A stretch of 64,000 nucleotides of DNA. Origin: Spirodela intermedia. Taxonomy: Eukaryota > Streptophyta > Magnoliopsida > Alismatales > Araceae. Within the stretch, counting starts at the first letter, position 1, and each line of letters opens with the position of its first letter. The stretch is taken from the NCBI GenBank assembly GCA_902729315.2, contig LR746267.1:7814424-7878423 (forward strand), written 5' to 3'. This document shows positions 46,264 through 58,083 of this stretch, in pieces. Made by a program: the position numbers and the translations under genes. The notes beneath the pieces were generated by a model. The model was not told the origin of the DNA and made no database searches. It saw only the letters and a list, made by a program, of their open reading frames with translations.

Positions 46264-49200
46264 TTACTGTCTTGGGTATTCGTAGACGATCCCTTCGGCG
46301 ACGCTTCTGGCTCTTGCATGGCCGAAGAGCTTGCTCACAATCGCCAGGGAGAAATCCATCACAGTCCCAAGGCCCCTGCTTGTGATCACCTTCCCGTCGA
46401 TTATTACACCTGCTCCGTCGACCACCTGGCCATTCAGCTGGTCGATCACTGAAGGATGGGCCGCGATTCTTTCGTTCTGTATGGGAATAAAATGAATAAT
46501 TCATGTAAGCTATTGGCCTTTTTAAGATATTACCAAATAAATACTCTCCGACTGTAGGACAGAGATGGCGGCGCAGTACTGTGAGCAAGCGTTGCTTCTG
46601 GAGGACGGCTGGGGATGAGCAGATTGCGCCATAAACCCTCCCTGCTAGCTTCTGCTCTTTGAGCAATTTCCTCAGAACCCTAGATTTATGAAGCCGTTCT
46701 GCTCCAGCAGCTCCACCCTGAAAATTTCGAGCACATATATGGAATCATTTTTTTCTTTTGGTGGCAGTATTAAAAGAGGAAATTAGTGCCATTGATCCGC
46801 CAGCGTGTCATGGATAATCACTCAGCTGGAGCATCCACAAATGATGGGCCAATCATGGGATTTATTCATAGAATGATCTCGGAAGTTTATGGAAATGATG
46901 GGCCAATCATGGGCTAAACCGAAGTTTATGGAGCTAAACAGATATGAGAAATAACATACTGGAAGAAAAAATAAATAATTATGAGGTGTTTCGTCTTACT
47001 GGCAAAATGATCAAATCATATACTGATTCAGCTGCAGCAGAGATGGACTTATCAGCAATTATTGTCGTATTTTGGGAGGCTAAAATCTTTGTAGATCTTT
47101 CAACTGAAGCGACCACGACTTCCACCTTCGCACGCCGCAAAATGTCCACGAGAATTACAACTTCCATCTCTTCTGAGCCATTTGCGACCGGAACCAGCAC
47201 CTGTTGAAAGCTACTAATCAGTTGGAAAATAATAGATATAAAAATATAGAATTATATATATATATATATATATATATTGCGTTTAAACTTAAAATAGGAG
47301 CGATCAGGCTTTTACAAAAGCCATCAATAAAAGGGGGCAAGCTTTAAGGTCATAAGAACAGGATTTCAGCAGCCAGGAAACCATGAAAGAAATAAAAGAT
47401 TTTATTGCCTCTCAGTTTACTTTCGTAGCATTAAAATTTAGATTGCATCAGCTCTAATATGCATTCATTCAAGTGCCTGATGATCGAATTATTCAACTTG
47501 GGAACAATTACATGTGCACATAAGGCGCTCATTATCCAAGAGGCTATTTTAGGCATTCTACTCTTGTCGCTTATAAGTAAAGGTGTCATGACGCAATGAA
47601 GGAGTCAATCTCCAAGACTCATTAGTTAAATGGGGTGATTTCGCCAAGGCAGAAAAAACTTACCCGAGGATTTTGATTAAAAGACCATTCGGACGTGTTG
47701 AATTCCTCCTTTTTTGGATGGTCATTGGCATTCTGCATCAACAACTGCAAGTGAATAGGGAGGTTAGCGTTTTTTTCTACTGAAAAAGTACTTCACACAA
47801 CAGATGATGATATTTTTATGCAATAACCAACATATAATTTAGAGCATCTTCTCTCAGGTTCGTGATATAAAAATGTATTTAAAAGGTAGCATAAAACTGC
47901 AGAAGGATTAAAGATGGCCACCATGGAAGTCACTAGAGTGGATGGAAACATACGCAAAGAGAAAAAAAAAAGAAGACGATAGTTTTCTACCTAAACATGT
48001 TTCCAAATACCAACTCTGCTAAACGTGCTTGCCAACTGACATATGACATGCACTTGAAAAAGTTCACTTATGCACAACTCTGGGCGAAGGCTTTTGATTT
48101 AGTCTCTCGAATGGTAAAGAAATCAATTTTAATCTATCATATCTAAGTAAAACCCTTCAGAAAGAAACCCTTAAGAAAACGGTGCCTCTAACAATACTTT
48201 TCCATTTTATCCATAATTTCAAAGCTTTGATGTTTTTGGGTGATTAACTTTTTGGGTTTTTATACTTGGGAATTTTCATCGAGCTATTAACTTTTTGGGT
48301 TTTTTTCTTTTTGTATCAATGAGGGAATAAAAGTGCATTAATGGGGACAAAATTAAGGATCATGATAATGAATTTTTTGCTCATCATAAAAAAGCAAAAT
48401 GGCAGGGGAAAGAGTCACTCAAAACTTAAAACTCCACAGAAAAAAATACCAGGTTTCCTCCTAGTTCTTCCGAAACACTACTTCCAAACAACTGCTCAAC
48501 AAGTGACAGTGCAAACTCAAAGGCTGTCCCTGGACCACGGCTAGTAGTGAGCTCCCCTGATACTTGGATGTTTGATTTAACTGCCCAGAAAGTTGGAAGC
48601 TTGTCCATAAAGGCAGGGTGTCCTGTTGTCTTGCAAAAGATAATGGAACCCACGTATAAGGCCATATATTTTCATCCATTAAGAATTTTCCGTAGCCTCA
48701 AAATAAAAAGCAGATGGCACACCTACCTGCTTCCTCCTTAAAAGACCCCAAGGCTTCAAAACAACAGCTGGAGCAGCACAAATAGCACCATAGAGTCTTT
48801 TTTCGTCAGCCTGCTTGCAGGTAATCTTCTGAAGGATTTCACAATCCCTCAGCCTGGCAGAACCTGGCATACCTCCCTGTAATCAATCACACGATTTAGG
48901 TGGATGATAAGGTCAACATTCATCAATTTAACTGAGAAAAATAAGATAGTCATTAGAAATAGGGAGATTGATAATACCAAACAGGCAATGCTAATGTATA
49001 GCAGAATAAAATGATTTCTTAAGTAGCATATATCTCAACGAGGGTGACGGAGATTAGGATAAGAAAAAAAAGATTTAGTCAAGGGATAATCAGGAAGAAA
49101 AACACAAGGTAGGTGTCTGACCAGACATCCAATGCTAATATTCAGCAGAATAAAATGAATTTTCAAGTAGCATATATCTCAACCCAGGATGATGGTGATA

Positions 49201-50448
49201 TGGATCAGAAAAAAGGGATTTAGTCAAAGGATAAGCAGGAAGAAAACCATAAGACAGAAGTCTGACCCAGAGTGGGGGGGGGTGTAATTGGACATAATTG
49301 AATTTGTGTATATTTGTATTTGGACTCTGCATGACGGTTAGAATTGCAACCGAAATAATCGAACAATTCTAAACTTAGAAGAGCAAAAAATAGGAGAAAC
49401 AGAGCGAAGATGAAAGGATGCCCTTAACTTCGATCAAGTGACTCTCAATGACCCATGAAAGACTAGTACCATAAGAACAAGCAAGACACAAACTCAAGAT
49501 CCAAAAGTGAACGACAAAAAATTCGGAGGACAAATTGTGCAAGCATTTCTGTAGGCCATTCTGCAGTTACAGCTCCCTGGAAACATAATTAGCTCTAGAC
49601 GTCAAAGTCCATGGATACTTAGTTAGTCACAGTTTGTCATCTTTTTCAATTAGCTAATATATCAAAGGCAGAATGTGTAGCTCCAATTGTTGGGTCCTCT
49701 GCTTCTTTGGAGATTCTAACCCGAAATGTTGGAAAACTAAGCAAATGAACAATGATATATCCCCAATCTACAGTGACATAGAATTTTGTCGATATGATTT
49801 AATCCAGTTCGTTCCTTTTATTTTTACTACTACTGTTAATTGATATATCGAATTGGACAAAAAAAGAAAATAGATAGAAAGACGCAACGATAGCGCTAGC
49901 GGAAGAAATCTCAATTCGCTTTGGCATCGGGTGGAGATGTGGAAGAGGACATAGTGCTCCAGAGGCCAGCTCGCTCACCGGGAGAGCTATGAGATCAAAT
50001 ATCTCACTGAAGCAGTCCCCAATGGGCGCGTCGGCGACCAGCTTCGTACCGGAGGAGCCCTCCACTTCAAGCCCCATCTCAACCGAGGCCACGAGCACCT
50101 CAGCCCCAGCCCGCCGGAGCACGTCCACGAGGACGACCGCTTCAATCTCCTCGGTGCCCATTCCTATCGGCACCAGGACCTGCACCACTACCCTGACGGA
50201 GGTCATCCTCCGGGGCAATTCACCCCGAAACTGGAAGGACAGAGAAGCGGAAGGGAGGAAAGAGTGGGATTCACCTTCTTCCTCTTGGGAACCAAGGGAG
50301 TGGGGGCAGCAGGCGTAAGGGGGACCGTCGGCTTTACCCTGCGCCTCGAGCTAACGGCGGCATTGACGACGGCACGTCGGCTGGGCTGCGGGCTGAGGTG
50401 AGACCAGTACGCAGACGGCGGCGCCGCCATAGCCGCCATGGCCGCCAT
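46264..50448 (-). CDS. DJ1B: DJ-1 homologue with two PfpI/DJ-1 domains, plastid-type, 8 exons
   Basis: DJ-1/PARK7 superfamily protein; plant two-domain members are glyoxalase-like and protect against carbonyl and oxidative stress. Exons (minus): 50448-50275, 50179-49979, 48876-48727, 48629-48450, 47744-47664, 47200-47000, 46717-46580, 46476-46264; all junctions are phase 0 and give 445 aa. Domain 1: [20 protein letters not shown] with the conserved Glu, and the nucleophile-elbow Cys in [12 protein letters not shown]. Domain 2 repeats it: [20 protein letters not shown] and [11 protein letters not shown]; it ends [12 protein letters not shown]. Each domain also shows TSRGPGT or TSRGLGT followed by the hydrophobic helix. 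The Ala/Ser/Arg-rich N-terminus (from MAAMAAMAA) looks like a plastid transit peptide. Matching exon structure in the two halves supports an internal duplication. The symbol is by resemblance; DJ1A is the alternative. Confidence 0.9.
47246..47278. repeat. (TA)n microsatellite
   Basis: TA run in intron 5 of the DJ-1 gene, close to the exon 6 acceptor. Confidence 0.85.
48986..49270 (+). repeat. Tandem duplication of about 143 bp in DJ-1 intron 2
   Basis: Two adjacent copies, about 48986-49128 and 49131-49270, at roughly 80 percent identity by eye. Shared words are AGCAGAATAAAATGA, AAGTAGCATATATCTCAAC, GATTTAGTCAA, AGGAAGAAAA and GTCTGACC. Confidence 0.85.
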
Positions 50449-50984
50449 CCGTCCTTTTAAACACCGTCCGGCGACGGCGCGCGATAAGAGACGGAAGCTT
50501 TTCGGAGGTCGAAGCTCTTATGCTGTCCCCCGCCCAGTTTCAGAGCGCTTCCTCGCAAATCCGTTTGGAAGTGATTCTAATTTTTCCCCACCTCGCCCCC
50601 CCTCCCCCAGCTGTTTGGGAACACGAGCAGATTCGGAATTCCGGTTCCGGGAAATGGGAACCATCTCTGCGTCTTAGATACCAAATCATCCTCTATTTAT
50701 CTACTTCATTATGTGCCCATATAACGCATTATAAAAGTATCCACATAAACTACATGCATTGTCTAAATATCTGCATTTCTAATTCATTATATTACCTCAT
50801 TAAATAATATCGTATGCACATATCACGGATTATTCAAATATCAACATAAAATACATCCATTGTCTGAATATCTACATGTTTTTTGCGCTTTATGTAGATA
50901 CTCATATTTATAATTCAACCGGGATCGTTGACCACCCATCGTTGAGGTTTTCATAAGCAGTTTCTCCGAGGAACAGACTCCGAC
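50449..50984. promoter_or_regulatory. DJ-1 promoter/5' UTR and 3' flank of lipase copy 1
   Basis: The DJ-1-proximal part (to about 50680) is GC-rich and should hold its promoter and 5' UTR. From about 50690 the sequence is A/T-rich and is a diverged relative of the 3' flanks of lipase copies 2 and 3. Near-identity to those copies starts only at about 50831. Confidence 0.5.
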
Positions 50985-52996
50985 CTACCGGGGAGAAACG
51001 AATGGCGGAGCTCGCTCCTGAAGCAGGGACGTCTTCGTCAACCTCATGGAGTTGACGTAGTCGTAAGGAAGGTGAGGGGGGAGACCTGGTATGGCCAGCC
51101 CGAGGAACCGGAGGGTGGTCATAGCCCAGGACTCTCTGTAAGCCAACCCCTTGATCCGGCCGATGAGCAGTCCGCGGAGGAGTTCCCAAGCAGCGTTCGC
51201 GTACTTGGGGATCACATACAGCGGCGAGAAGTAATTCTTGTTGGGCTCCTCCTCCATTATCTGAGAGAGAGAGAGAGAGAGAGAGGTGAGGTGAGGGAGA
51301 AGAGAGGAGGATAGATGCGTGGTAAGGAGAGGTGGCAGATGTTCACCGTTCCCCTGTACCAGGCGTCGTAGTAGAGGCAGGCTCCGAAGTGCTTGAACAG
51401 GAGGGTAGAGTCGTCGTAGGGCAGGCGAGGCACCACGTCATTGCAGTAGACGAACCGTTGGTACCTTGGTGGAGAGCCGTCCAGGTGCTTGCTGAGGAAT
51501 GCCGCCAAGTTCTCGTCCCCTACCCTGGGTTGCCCGAAGGTGTACACACCCTCCAACCTCTGCAGCATCTCCTCCTCCTCGTGCAGCGACAGCACCGCCG
51601 GGAAGAGCACTGCCAGGGCGCCGCCAAGGCTGTGCCCGGTGACCAAGAACTTGGCCTCCGGGTTCTGTCGTAGCCCCGCCTTCAACTCCTCCCTTATCGC
51701 GTAGTACGCGAATGGCGGGTGGCCCTCCGCTTGATTGACCTCCTTCGGCCAACCGCCGGCTTTCTGCAGGCCGAGCGCCTTCATGAAGCCGCCGTGGACC
51801 TTCCCAACCCCGGGGATGTCGTACCACGAGATGTCCATGTCAACGCTCCACTGGGCCGTGTTGAAGACCTCCGTTCCCCGGAACGCCACCACCACGAGCT
51901 CCGGCCGCCGCCTCTTGTCGCAGAACATGAACGCCCGCGTCGTCAACTGGTTCTCGTAGTCTGTAGAATGTCGAAAGCTTCAGATTTACTTCAAAATAAC
52001 GGCGCACTGAATCACCGAATCCCTCACGATCTCACCGTTCCAGCAGTCAAAGAAGCCCAGGAACTCCATCTGCAAGAACATTGTACACAATGAAGGTCAG
52101 CTGCATGAGGGGAACTCCAAGGGAGACGACAACGGGAATGGCTGACTCACTCTCCAGAGGTCGATGACGGTGCGGCGGATGTGAGCCTCGTTCTCGTAGG
52201 CGAGCTTGGCGGCCATGATGGAGAGATTTGCGAGGTATCTGCCGTCTTCGGGGGAGATATCCGGGTCGAGCTCCACTCTGTCGTCGAAGAAGTCGACCGC
52301 CGATCGAAAGGAAGATGAATTCCTCCTTGGGATCACAGCTTGACCTTTGTACAAAAAACGGTAAGTAAATTACTACCTTGCACCAGCATCAAGTATTTGA
52401 ATTTTTAAAAAATATTATTAATCAAATACATAATGCTGGTTTGCCTAATTAAAGTTAGTTTCAATCATTTGAAAACAAAAAATTATTCATAAGAAAATTC
52501 ATATATGGTTGGACATTTATGGGTGACAGATCTACGAAGAGGAACCCATGAAGGAGAAGTGACTAAATTGGGAAAGATTCGTGGCATTTGGTGTGAAACT
52601 GGCGCCCGGAAACGTAGGGAAACAGTAAATATATTTTCTTCATTTTATGCCTGAAACTTCTTTCGTTGACGAACGCTGGGGGTCACCTCGCAGATAGTTC
52701 CAGATGAGCGCTCCCAGGCCGTGGTTCACTGAGAGCAGGTTCGCCATGAACTCAACCTTCGACCCAAACCAGACCACGGGCTCCTTCAATATCAGGAGCG
52801 TCTTCTGGGCAGTGACAGAGACGAAGATGAGCCACCGCCGGCTTATCTCCGCGATGCCTGTCCCCTCCGGGCAATCGACGGTGTTGTTTCGGTAGAGATC
52901 CCCATCGTACAGGAGGTAGAAGAGATCCCGCATCCCCGCTTTGTCTGGCCTTGTGACCACGTAGTCGCTGAAGTACCCTTCGCGCCCTGTCGCCAT
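50985..52996 (-). CDS. OBL1: Class 3 lipase, oil-body lipase (OBL1) type, copy 1
   Basis: A triacylglycerol lipase of the alpha/beta-hydrolase class 3 family, of the kind associated with lipid droplets in seeds or pollen. Exons (minus): 52996-52687, 52344-52151, 52069-52036, 51960-51347, 51260-50985; phases agree, 475 aa. Seen: [14 protein letters not shown] start, [14 protein letters not shown], a hydrophobic stretch in exon 1 ([11 protein letters not shown]), [13 protein letters not shown] (oxyanion region), nucleophile elbow [17 protein letters not shown] with catalytic Ser, [14 protein letters not shown], catalytic Asp region [14 protein letters not shown] and [11 protein letters not shown]. 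The C-terminal catalytic His cannot be assigned safely. A GA tract lies directly upstream of the ATG. The last intron (51261-51346) is 86 nt. Copy 1 differs from copies 2 and 3 in exons 4-5 by a few residues, for example NDVV for NDMV and RESW for REPW. Confidence 0.92.
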
Positions 52997-53375
52997 GAGA
53001 AGGAGAGGGAGAGGGAGAGCGAGAAGGGGGGGGGAGGGGAGAGAGAGAGAGAGAGAGCAAGAGAGAGAAAGAGAGAAGCCTTTCGAAGAAATAAACTCGC
53101 ACAGTCTAGGTTGCTCAAGAGAGGGAAGAAGGCCCCATCTCCTTCTGTCATTTAACAGGATACGCATTTCTTCACTGAACGGGCTATGAGCTCAGACGTG
53201 TGCGAGAAAAGGTTATCCTTCTCCCTCATTGGATCTTGGATGGTGAATCCTTGCACGCTAGCGTTCGATCGATTTATCCTTCTGCCCGCGCGTGTCGTCT
53301 TGTTTCAAGGCAAAAGCTCTGTTCTTCGTTGTTCTATAAGCTTTTCCTCGCCACGGGGTTTGAAGAAGAACATTC

Positions 53376-53410
<35 letters not shown>

Positions 53411-53631
53411 ATATGTATATACCCTCATTTGAAGGGTTGTCTATGGAGTCACGCCTTGCATGAGTAGAATAGTAAACCTGAGGACGGTTTCTTAATTTAA
53501 GTATTCTCCTATCTTATGCATGACACCTTCGCCTAGCACAAGCATGGTGATATCGTATTCTGCTTCGAATGCGGAAGCGGTAGTAGCTGGGAGAGAGAGA
53601 GAAGAGTTCACCGATGTACGTCGTGCGTGCA
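52997..53631. other. Lipase copy 1 promoter and spacer start
   Basis: Begins with a GA-rich 5' leader (CT on the gene's strand the other way) at 53000-53075 and includes a (CT)n run at about 53371-53408. The minus-strand frame is open upstream of the ATG (to 53167), but family comparison favours the ATG at 52996. The segment 53513-53605 resembles 38306-38385. The same layout recurs at 58084-58718. Confidence 0.5.
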
Positions 53632-54008
53632 TGGTGAGATATCTGAGTAGGAGATCGCCGGGAAGGGGATAGCCGACGGCGGCTTCATGACGGCACACCG
53701 CCAGGAGATGAGTGCCAGGTGGCCGAAGAAGGTCGAGCGCGCCGAGAGCCGCCCCCCAGCGATTTTAACGACACAGGAAGGAGATGAGTTAGATGCTGCA
53801 GCGGAGCTCAGAGGCAAAGCTCCTTGTCCTCGGGCACAGGCTGGGCGTTGCGCTGGCGGTGCTCTTCCCTCCAGGTACAATTGATTCGGCTGCTCGGAAG
53901 GTGTTATGCCCAGGCCGGCCGCCAACGCCCCTCACCTTCAAGCACCTCGGCACATGCCTCCACTGCGACCCTATCTCTCCTCCTTACCTCTTCCAATCTT
54001 CTCTCTAG
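53632..54008 (+). pseudogene. Inverted lipase fragment (period 1)
   Basis: On the strand opposite to the intact lipases, the sequence parallels their exon 4 with stops and indels: a piece like [17 protein letters not shown] (here with a stop and ending ADGGFM), then RWPKKVER, AAELR, and EAKLLVLGHRLGVALAVLFP. The elbow GHSLGG reads GHRLGV, so the catalytic Ser is Arg. A final piece FKHLGTCLHCD parallels [11 protein letters not shown]. Middle parts are missing. Non-functional relic. Confidence 0.82.
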
Positions 54009-54734
54009 CCTTCTTCCTCCCTCCCTCTCTCTCTCACTCCTTCCAGAAAACGGACGAGGATCTTATTGAATCTAAGATTGGCTGATGAAACTAGATTGAT
54101 TCGAGCCCAGCCGACCCAGACTCAGTTTGGGTTTAGCAGTTCAGTGAATTACGAACTAATAGATATTGTTCATTTGGATAAAATGGGTGAATGGGTAGAA
54201 CGAATGATTAGTGGCGTAGATAGAGGGTAGAATTGAGAAGTCGAGAAACACATGGAGAGGTAGGATGGTGGAGTGAAAAGAGCAGACAGTCATAAAGTAA
54301 TGGGGCAATAGAATTGTAAGCGGCGGTACGATTGAATAGACTGAGGGATAGGAATAATCCATGGCATATAGTGGCTGAAGGATGGAGGACGATGCCGATG
54401 GACGGTTTAGAACGTCTGGTGGCGGTGGATAATGGTGGTAGAACACGAATGATGAGAATGGTGGATGGTAGTGGTAGATGTAAATAGGTAGTAGCCCTCA
54501 CGACCTCTCCCTCATATAATGATGATAAATGATCATCGTGACATCAACCTCACAAAGCTGATAAACTTCCAAAATGATTTTCGTCTTCCCTACTTCTAGG
54601 ATTACGAAAGTTATTTATAAACTCCCCTAATATATAACAAGAAGACATAAATATTTGAGAATAAATAAATCGTTGTTTAATGGAGTTAGGATGATGAGCT
54701 AACGATATAGATGGTGGCATGTTTCTTCTATCCC
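54009..54734. other. Spacer DNA, nothing recognised
   Basis: A CT-rich stretch is followed by A/T-rich sequence with several short GGTGG/GATGG-rich words around 54240-54480. Short frames on both strands show no family resemblance. The same sequence is repeated at 59096-59821. Confidence 0.5.
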
Positions 54735-55770
54735 TGTCACCTTGAAGGATGTGTCCATTGGGTTTTGTCTGGTGATTCAAGTGAGCTTAGAACAGGATCA
54801 GATGATGATTGGTGATCCGTCTTCCACGAGACTCTCCGACAGAACCTATGGTGCACTACTCCCATCTCCAATCATCCTCAGCAAGAATGGCTTTCAGCAT
54901 AGATATTAGTCAATAGATTCGTGATAACTATAGAACAAAGGGATGGAGTTTAACCTTATCAAACTAGTTCTCTATTAAAGGATACTTTATATGGTGCTCT
55001 TATGCTGATGTTGATTACTCGAATCTTACTTATCCCAAGTTAGATGACTACCATTACTAGTGTGCATGCGTGCGCATGCGTGCACGGGCGTGCATGTGCA
55101 CTCGCAAGACATATTTTCAGTTCGATACTTACCTGATACTTTCCTTCCTCTCACTTCAGACTATTGAGGCACCTGCTAAGCTCCCTACACCATGATATAT
55201 GTCTCTTTGGGAAGGTCTTGCTTCATTGTTTACCAAACTTCCTCATGACACATAATATCATTCTCAGACGTCCTATCTTCCACAACATTTTGATGGTCAA
55301 TGGAGAAAGGATAAGTCTGAAAGAAAGGTCCAGATTATAGCTACAAGAATCTGCCGATATGAATATGAATCGAGATGAACACCACCAGATCCAATCTAGA
55401 GAGTAGACTTGCATTCCTATGATCCCATCTTCAGCCTTATTTCCTCAATCACCACCAGCATCTATGCTATTCGGCTGTTGGGACCGCCTCTTCACAACGA
55501 CAAGAAGAATATGGAGCTGCTGATGTCTCTTACAACCATTAGCTGCAATATGGAGTCTCAACCAACATCATATTCATGATTGGTCTAGTTTTAATGAATC
55601 GACAATAAAGTTATATCGATTTCACCTAAAATACTAAAAATATGATACATTAATAATTGATACTTTTTATTTATGTACGTCATATTTTTATAACTTTGAA
55701 ATGGGGCAGGTATGTCCGACCTACCCTCCATATCCAGTATTGAATGCCTCGTTTATGTATGCATTTCTAC
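54735..55770 (-). pseudogene. Decayed copy of the monooxygenase locus (period 1)
   Basis: Aligned by eye with 40886-42160. The stretch 54735-55035 follows exon 3 and exon 2 of the monooxygenase with its intron (shared words GAGACTCTCC, AGTCAATA, TTACTCGAA). About 55165-55620 follows its promoter (GCACCTGCTAAGCTCC as ACCTGCTAAGCTCC, GGTCAATGGAGAAA, AAAGAAAGGTCCAG, CAATCTAGA, TTCATGATT). Exon 1 is missing; its place is taken by an alternating TG/CG tract (55059-55102). There are many stops and indels. Confidence 0.8.
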
Positions 55771-56073
55771 TCCATTATATATCCTATCAAAATCATATTA
55801 TATACCCTTATCACCCATCATTCAAATATCAACATAAACTATGTCGGTCGTCTAAATATCTACGTTTCTAATTCATTATATATCCTCAGAAAATAATACT
55901 TTATGCTCATGTCACGCATTATTCAAATATCAACATAAAATACATCCATTGTCTGAATATCTACATGTTTTTTGCGCTTTATGTAGATACTCATATTTAT
56001 AATTCAACCGGGATCGTTGACCACCCATCGTTGAGGTTTTCATAAGCAGTTTCTCCAAGGAACAGACTCCGAC
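55771..56073. other. 3' flank of lipase copy 2
   Basis: A/T-rich flank with repeated words of the type ATTCAAATATCAACATAAA and CTAAATATCTACG, themselves a degenerate short tandem repeat. Equivalent DNA lies at 60858-61160 and, diverged, at 50690-50984. Confidence 0.55.
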
Positions 56074-58083
56074 CTACCGGGGAGAAACGAATGGCGGAGC
56101 TCGCTCCTGAAGCAGGGACGTCTTCGTCAACCTCATGGAGTTGACGTAGTCGTGAGGAAGGTGAGGGGGGAGACCTGGTATGGCCAGCCCGAGGAACCGG
56201 AGGGTGGTCATAGCCCAGGGCTCTCTGTAAGCCACCCCCTTGATCCGGCCGATGAGCAGTCCGCGGAGGAGTTCCCAAGCAGCGTTCGCGTACTTGGGGA
56301 TCACATACAGCGGCGAGAAGTAGTTCTTGTTGGGTTCCTCCTCCAATATCTGAGAGAGAGGGAGAGAGAGAGGTGAGGTGAGGGAGAAGAGAGGAGGATA
56401 GATGCGTGGTAAGGAGAGGTGGCAGATGTTCACCGTTCCCCTGTACCAGGCGTCGTAGTAGAGGCAGGCTCCGAAGTGCTTGAACAGGAGGGTAGAGTCG
56501 TCGTAGGGCAGGCGAGGCACCATGTCATTGCAGTAGACGAACCGTTGGTACCTTGGTGGAGAGCCGTCCAGGTGCTTGCTGAGGAATGCCGCCAAGTTCT
56601 CGTCCCCTACCCTGGGTTGTCCGAAGGTGTACACACCCTCCAACCTCTGCAGCATCTCCTCCTCCTCGTGCAGCGACAGCACCGCCGGGAAGAGCACTGC
56701 CAGCGCGCCGCCAAGGCTGTGCCCGGTGACCAAGAACTTGGCCTCCGGGTTCTGTCGTAGCCCCGCCTTCAACTCCTCCCTTATCGCGTAGTACGCGAAT
56801 GGCGGGTGGCCCTCCGCTTGATTGACCTCCTTCGGCCAACCGCCGGCTTTCTGCAGGCCGAGCGCCTTCATGAAGCCGCCGTGGACCTTCCCAACCCCGG
56901 GGATGTCGTACCACGAGATGTCCATGTCAACGCTCCACTGGGCCGTGTTGAAGACCTCCGTTCCCCGGAACGCCACCACCACGAGCTCCGGCCGCCGCCT
57001 CTTGTCGCAGAACATGAACGCCCGCGTCGTCAACTGGTTCTCGTAGTCTGTAGAATGTCGAAAGCTTCAGATTTACTTCAAAATAACGGCGCATTGAACC
57101 ACCGAATCCCTCACGATCTCACCGTTCCAGCAGTCAAAGAAGCCCAGGAACTCCATCTGCAAGAACATTTTACACAATGAAGGTCAGCTGCATGAGGGGA
57201 ACTCCAAGGGAGACGACAACGGGAATGGCTGACTCACTCTCCAGAGGTCGATGACGGTGCGGCGGATGTGAGCCTCGTTCTCGTAGGCGAGCTTGGCGGC
57301 CATGATGGAGAGATTTGCGAGGTATCTGCCGTCTTCGGGGGAGATATCCGGGTCGAGCTCCACTCTGTCGTCGAAGAAGTCGACCGCCGATCGAAAGGAA
57401 GATGAATTCCTCCTTGGGATCACAGCTTGACCTTTGTACAAAAAACGGTAAGTAAATTACTACCTTGCACCAGCATCAAGTATTTGAATTTTTAAAAAAT
57501 ATTATTAATCAAATACATAATGCTGGTTTGCCTAATTAAAGTTAGTTTCAATCATTTGAAAACAAAAAATTATTCATAAGAAAATTCATATATGGTTGGA
57601 CATTTATGGGTGACAGATCTACGAAGAGGAACCCATGAAGGAGAAGTGACTAAATTGGGAAAGATTCGTGGCATTTGGTGTGAAACTGGCGCCCGGAAAC
57701 GTAGGGAAACAGTAAATATATTTTCTTCATTTTATGCCTGAAACTTCTTTCGTTGACGAACGCTGGGGGTCACCTCGCAGATAGTTCCAGATGAGCGCTC
57801 CCAGGCCGTGGTTCACTGAGAGCAGGTTCGCCATGAACTCAACCTTCGACCCAAACCAGACCACGGGCTCCTTCAATATCAGGAGCGTCTTCTGGGCAGT
57901 GACAGAGACGAAGATGAGCCACCGCCGGCTTATCTCCGCGATGCCTGTCCCCTCCGGGCAATCGACGGTGTTGTTTCGGTAGAGATCCCCATCGTACAGG
58001 AGGTAGAAGAGATCCCGCATCCCCGCTTTGTCTGGCCTTGTGACCACGTAGTCGCTGAAGTACCCTTCGCGCCCTGTCGCCAT
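56074..58083 (-). CDS. OBL1: Class 3 lipase, OBL1 type, copy 2 (hybrid)
   Basis: Exons (minus): 58083-57774, 57431-57238, 57156-57123, 57047-56434, 56349-56074; 475 aa. Same architecture and catalytic motifs as copy 1 (GHSLGG intact; NDMV instead of NDVV). Exons 4-5 and intron 3 carry the bases of copy 3, whereas exon 1, intron 1 and the 5' flank carry those of copy 1. The switch lies between 57170 and 57425, mostly inside exon 2. The last intron (56350-56433) is 84 nt and has no in-frame stop, so an unspliced message would keep the frame. Likely still functional: no frameshift or stop. Confidence 0.92.

Noticed and set aside
51332-51673. Plus-strand open frames across the lipase genes (also 56419-56760 and 61506-61847)
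   Set aside because: They are antisense shadows of lipase exon 4, created by its codon bias; the minus-strand frame carries all catalytic motifs.
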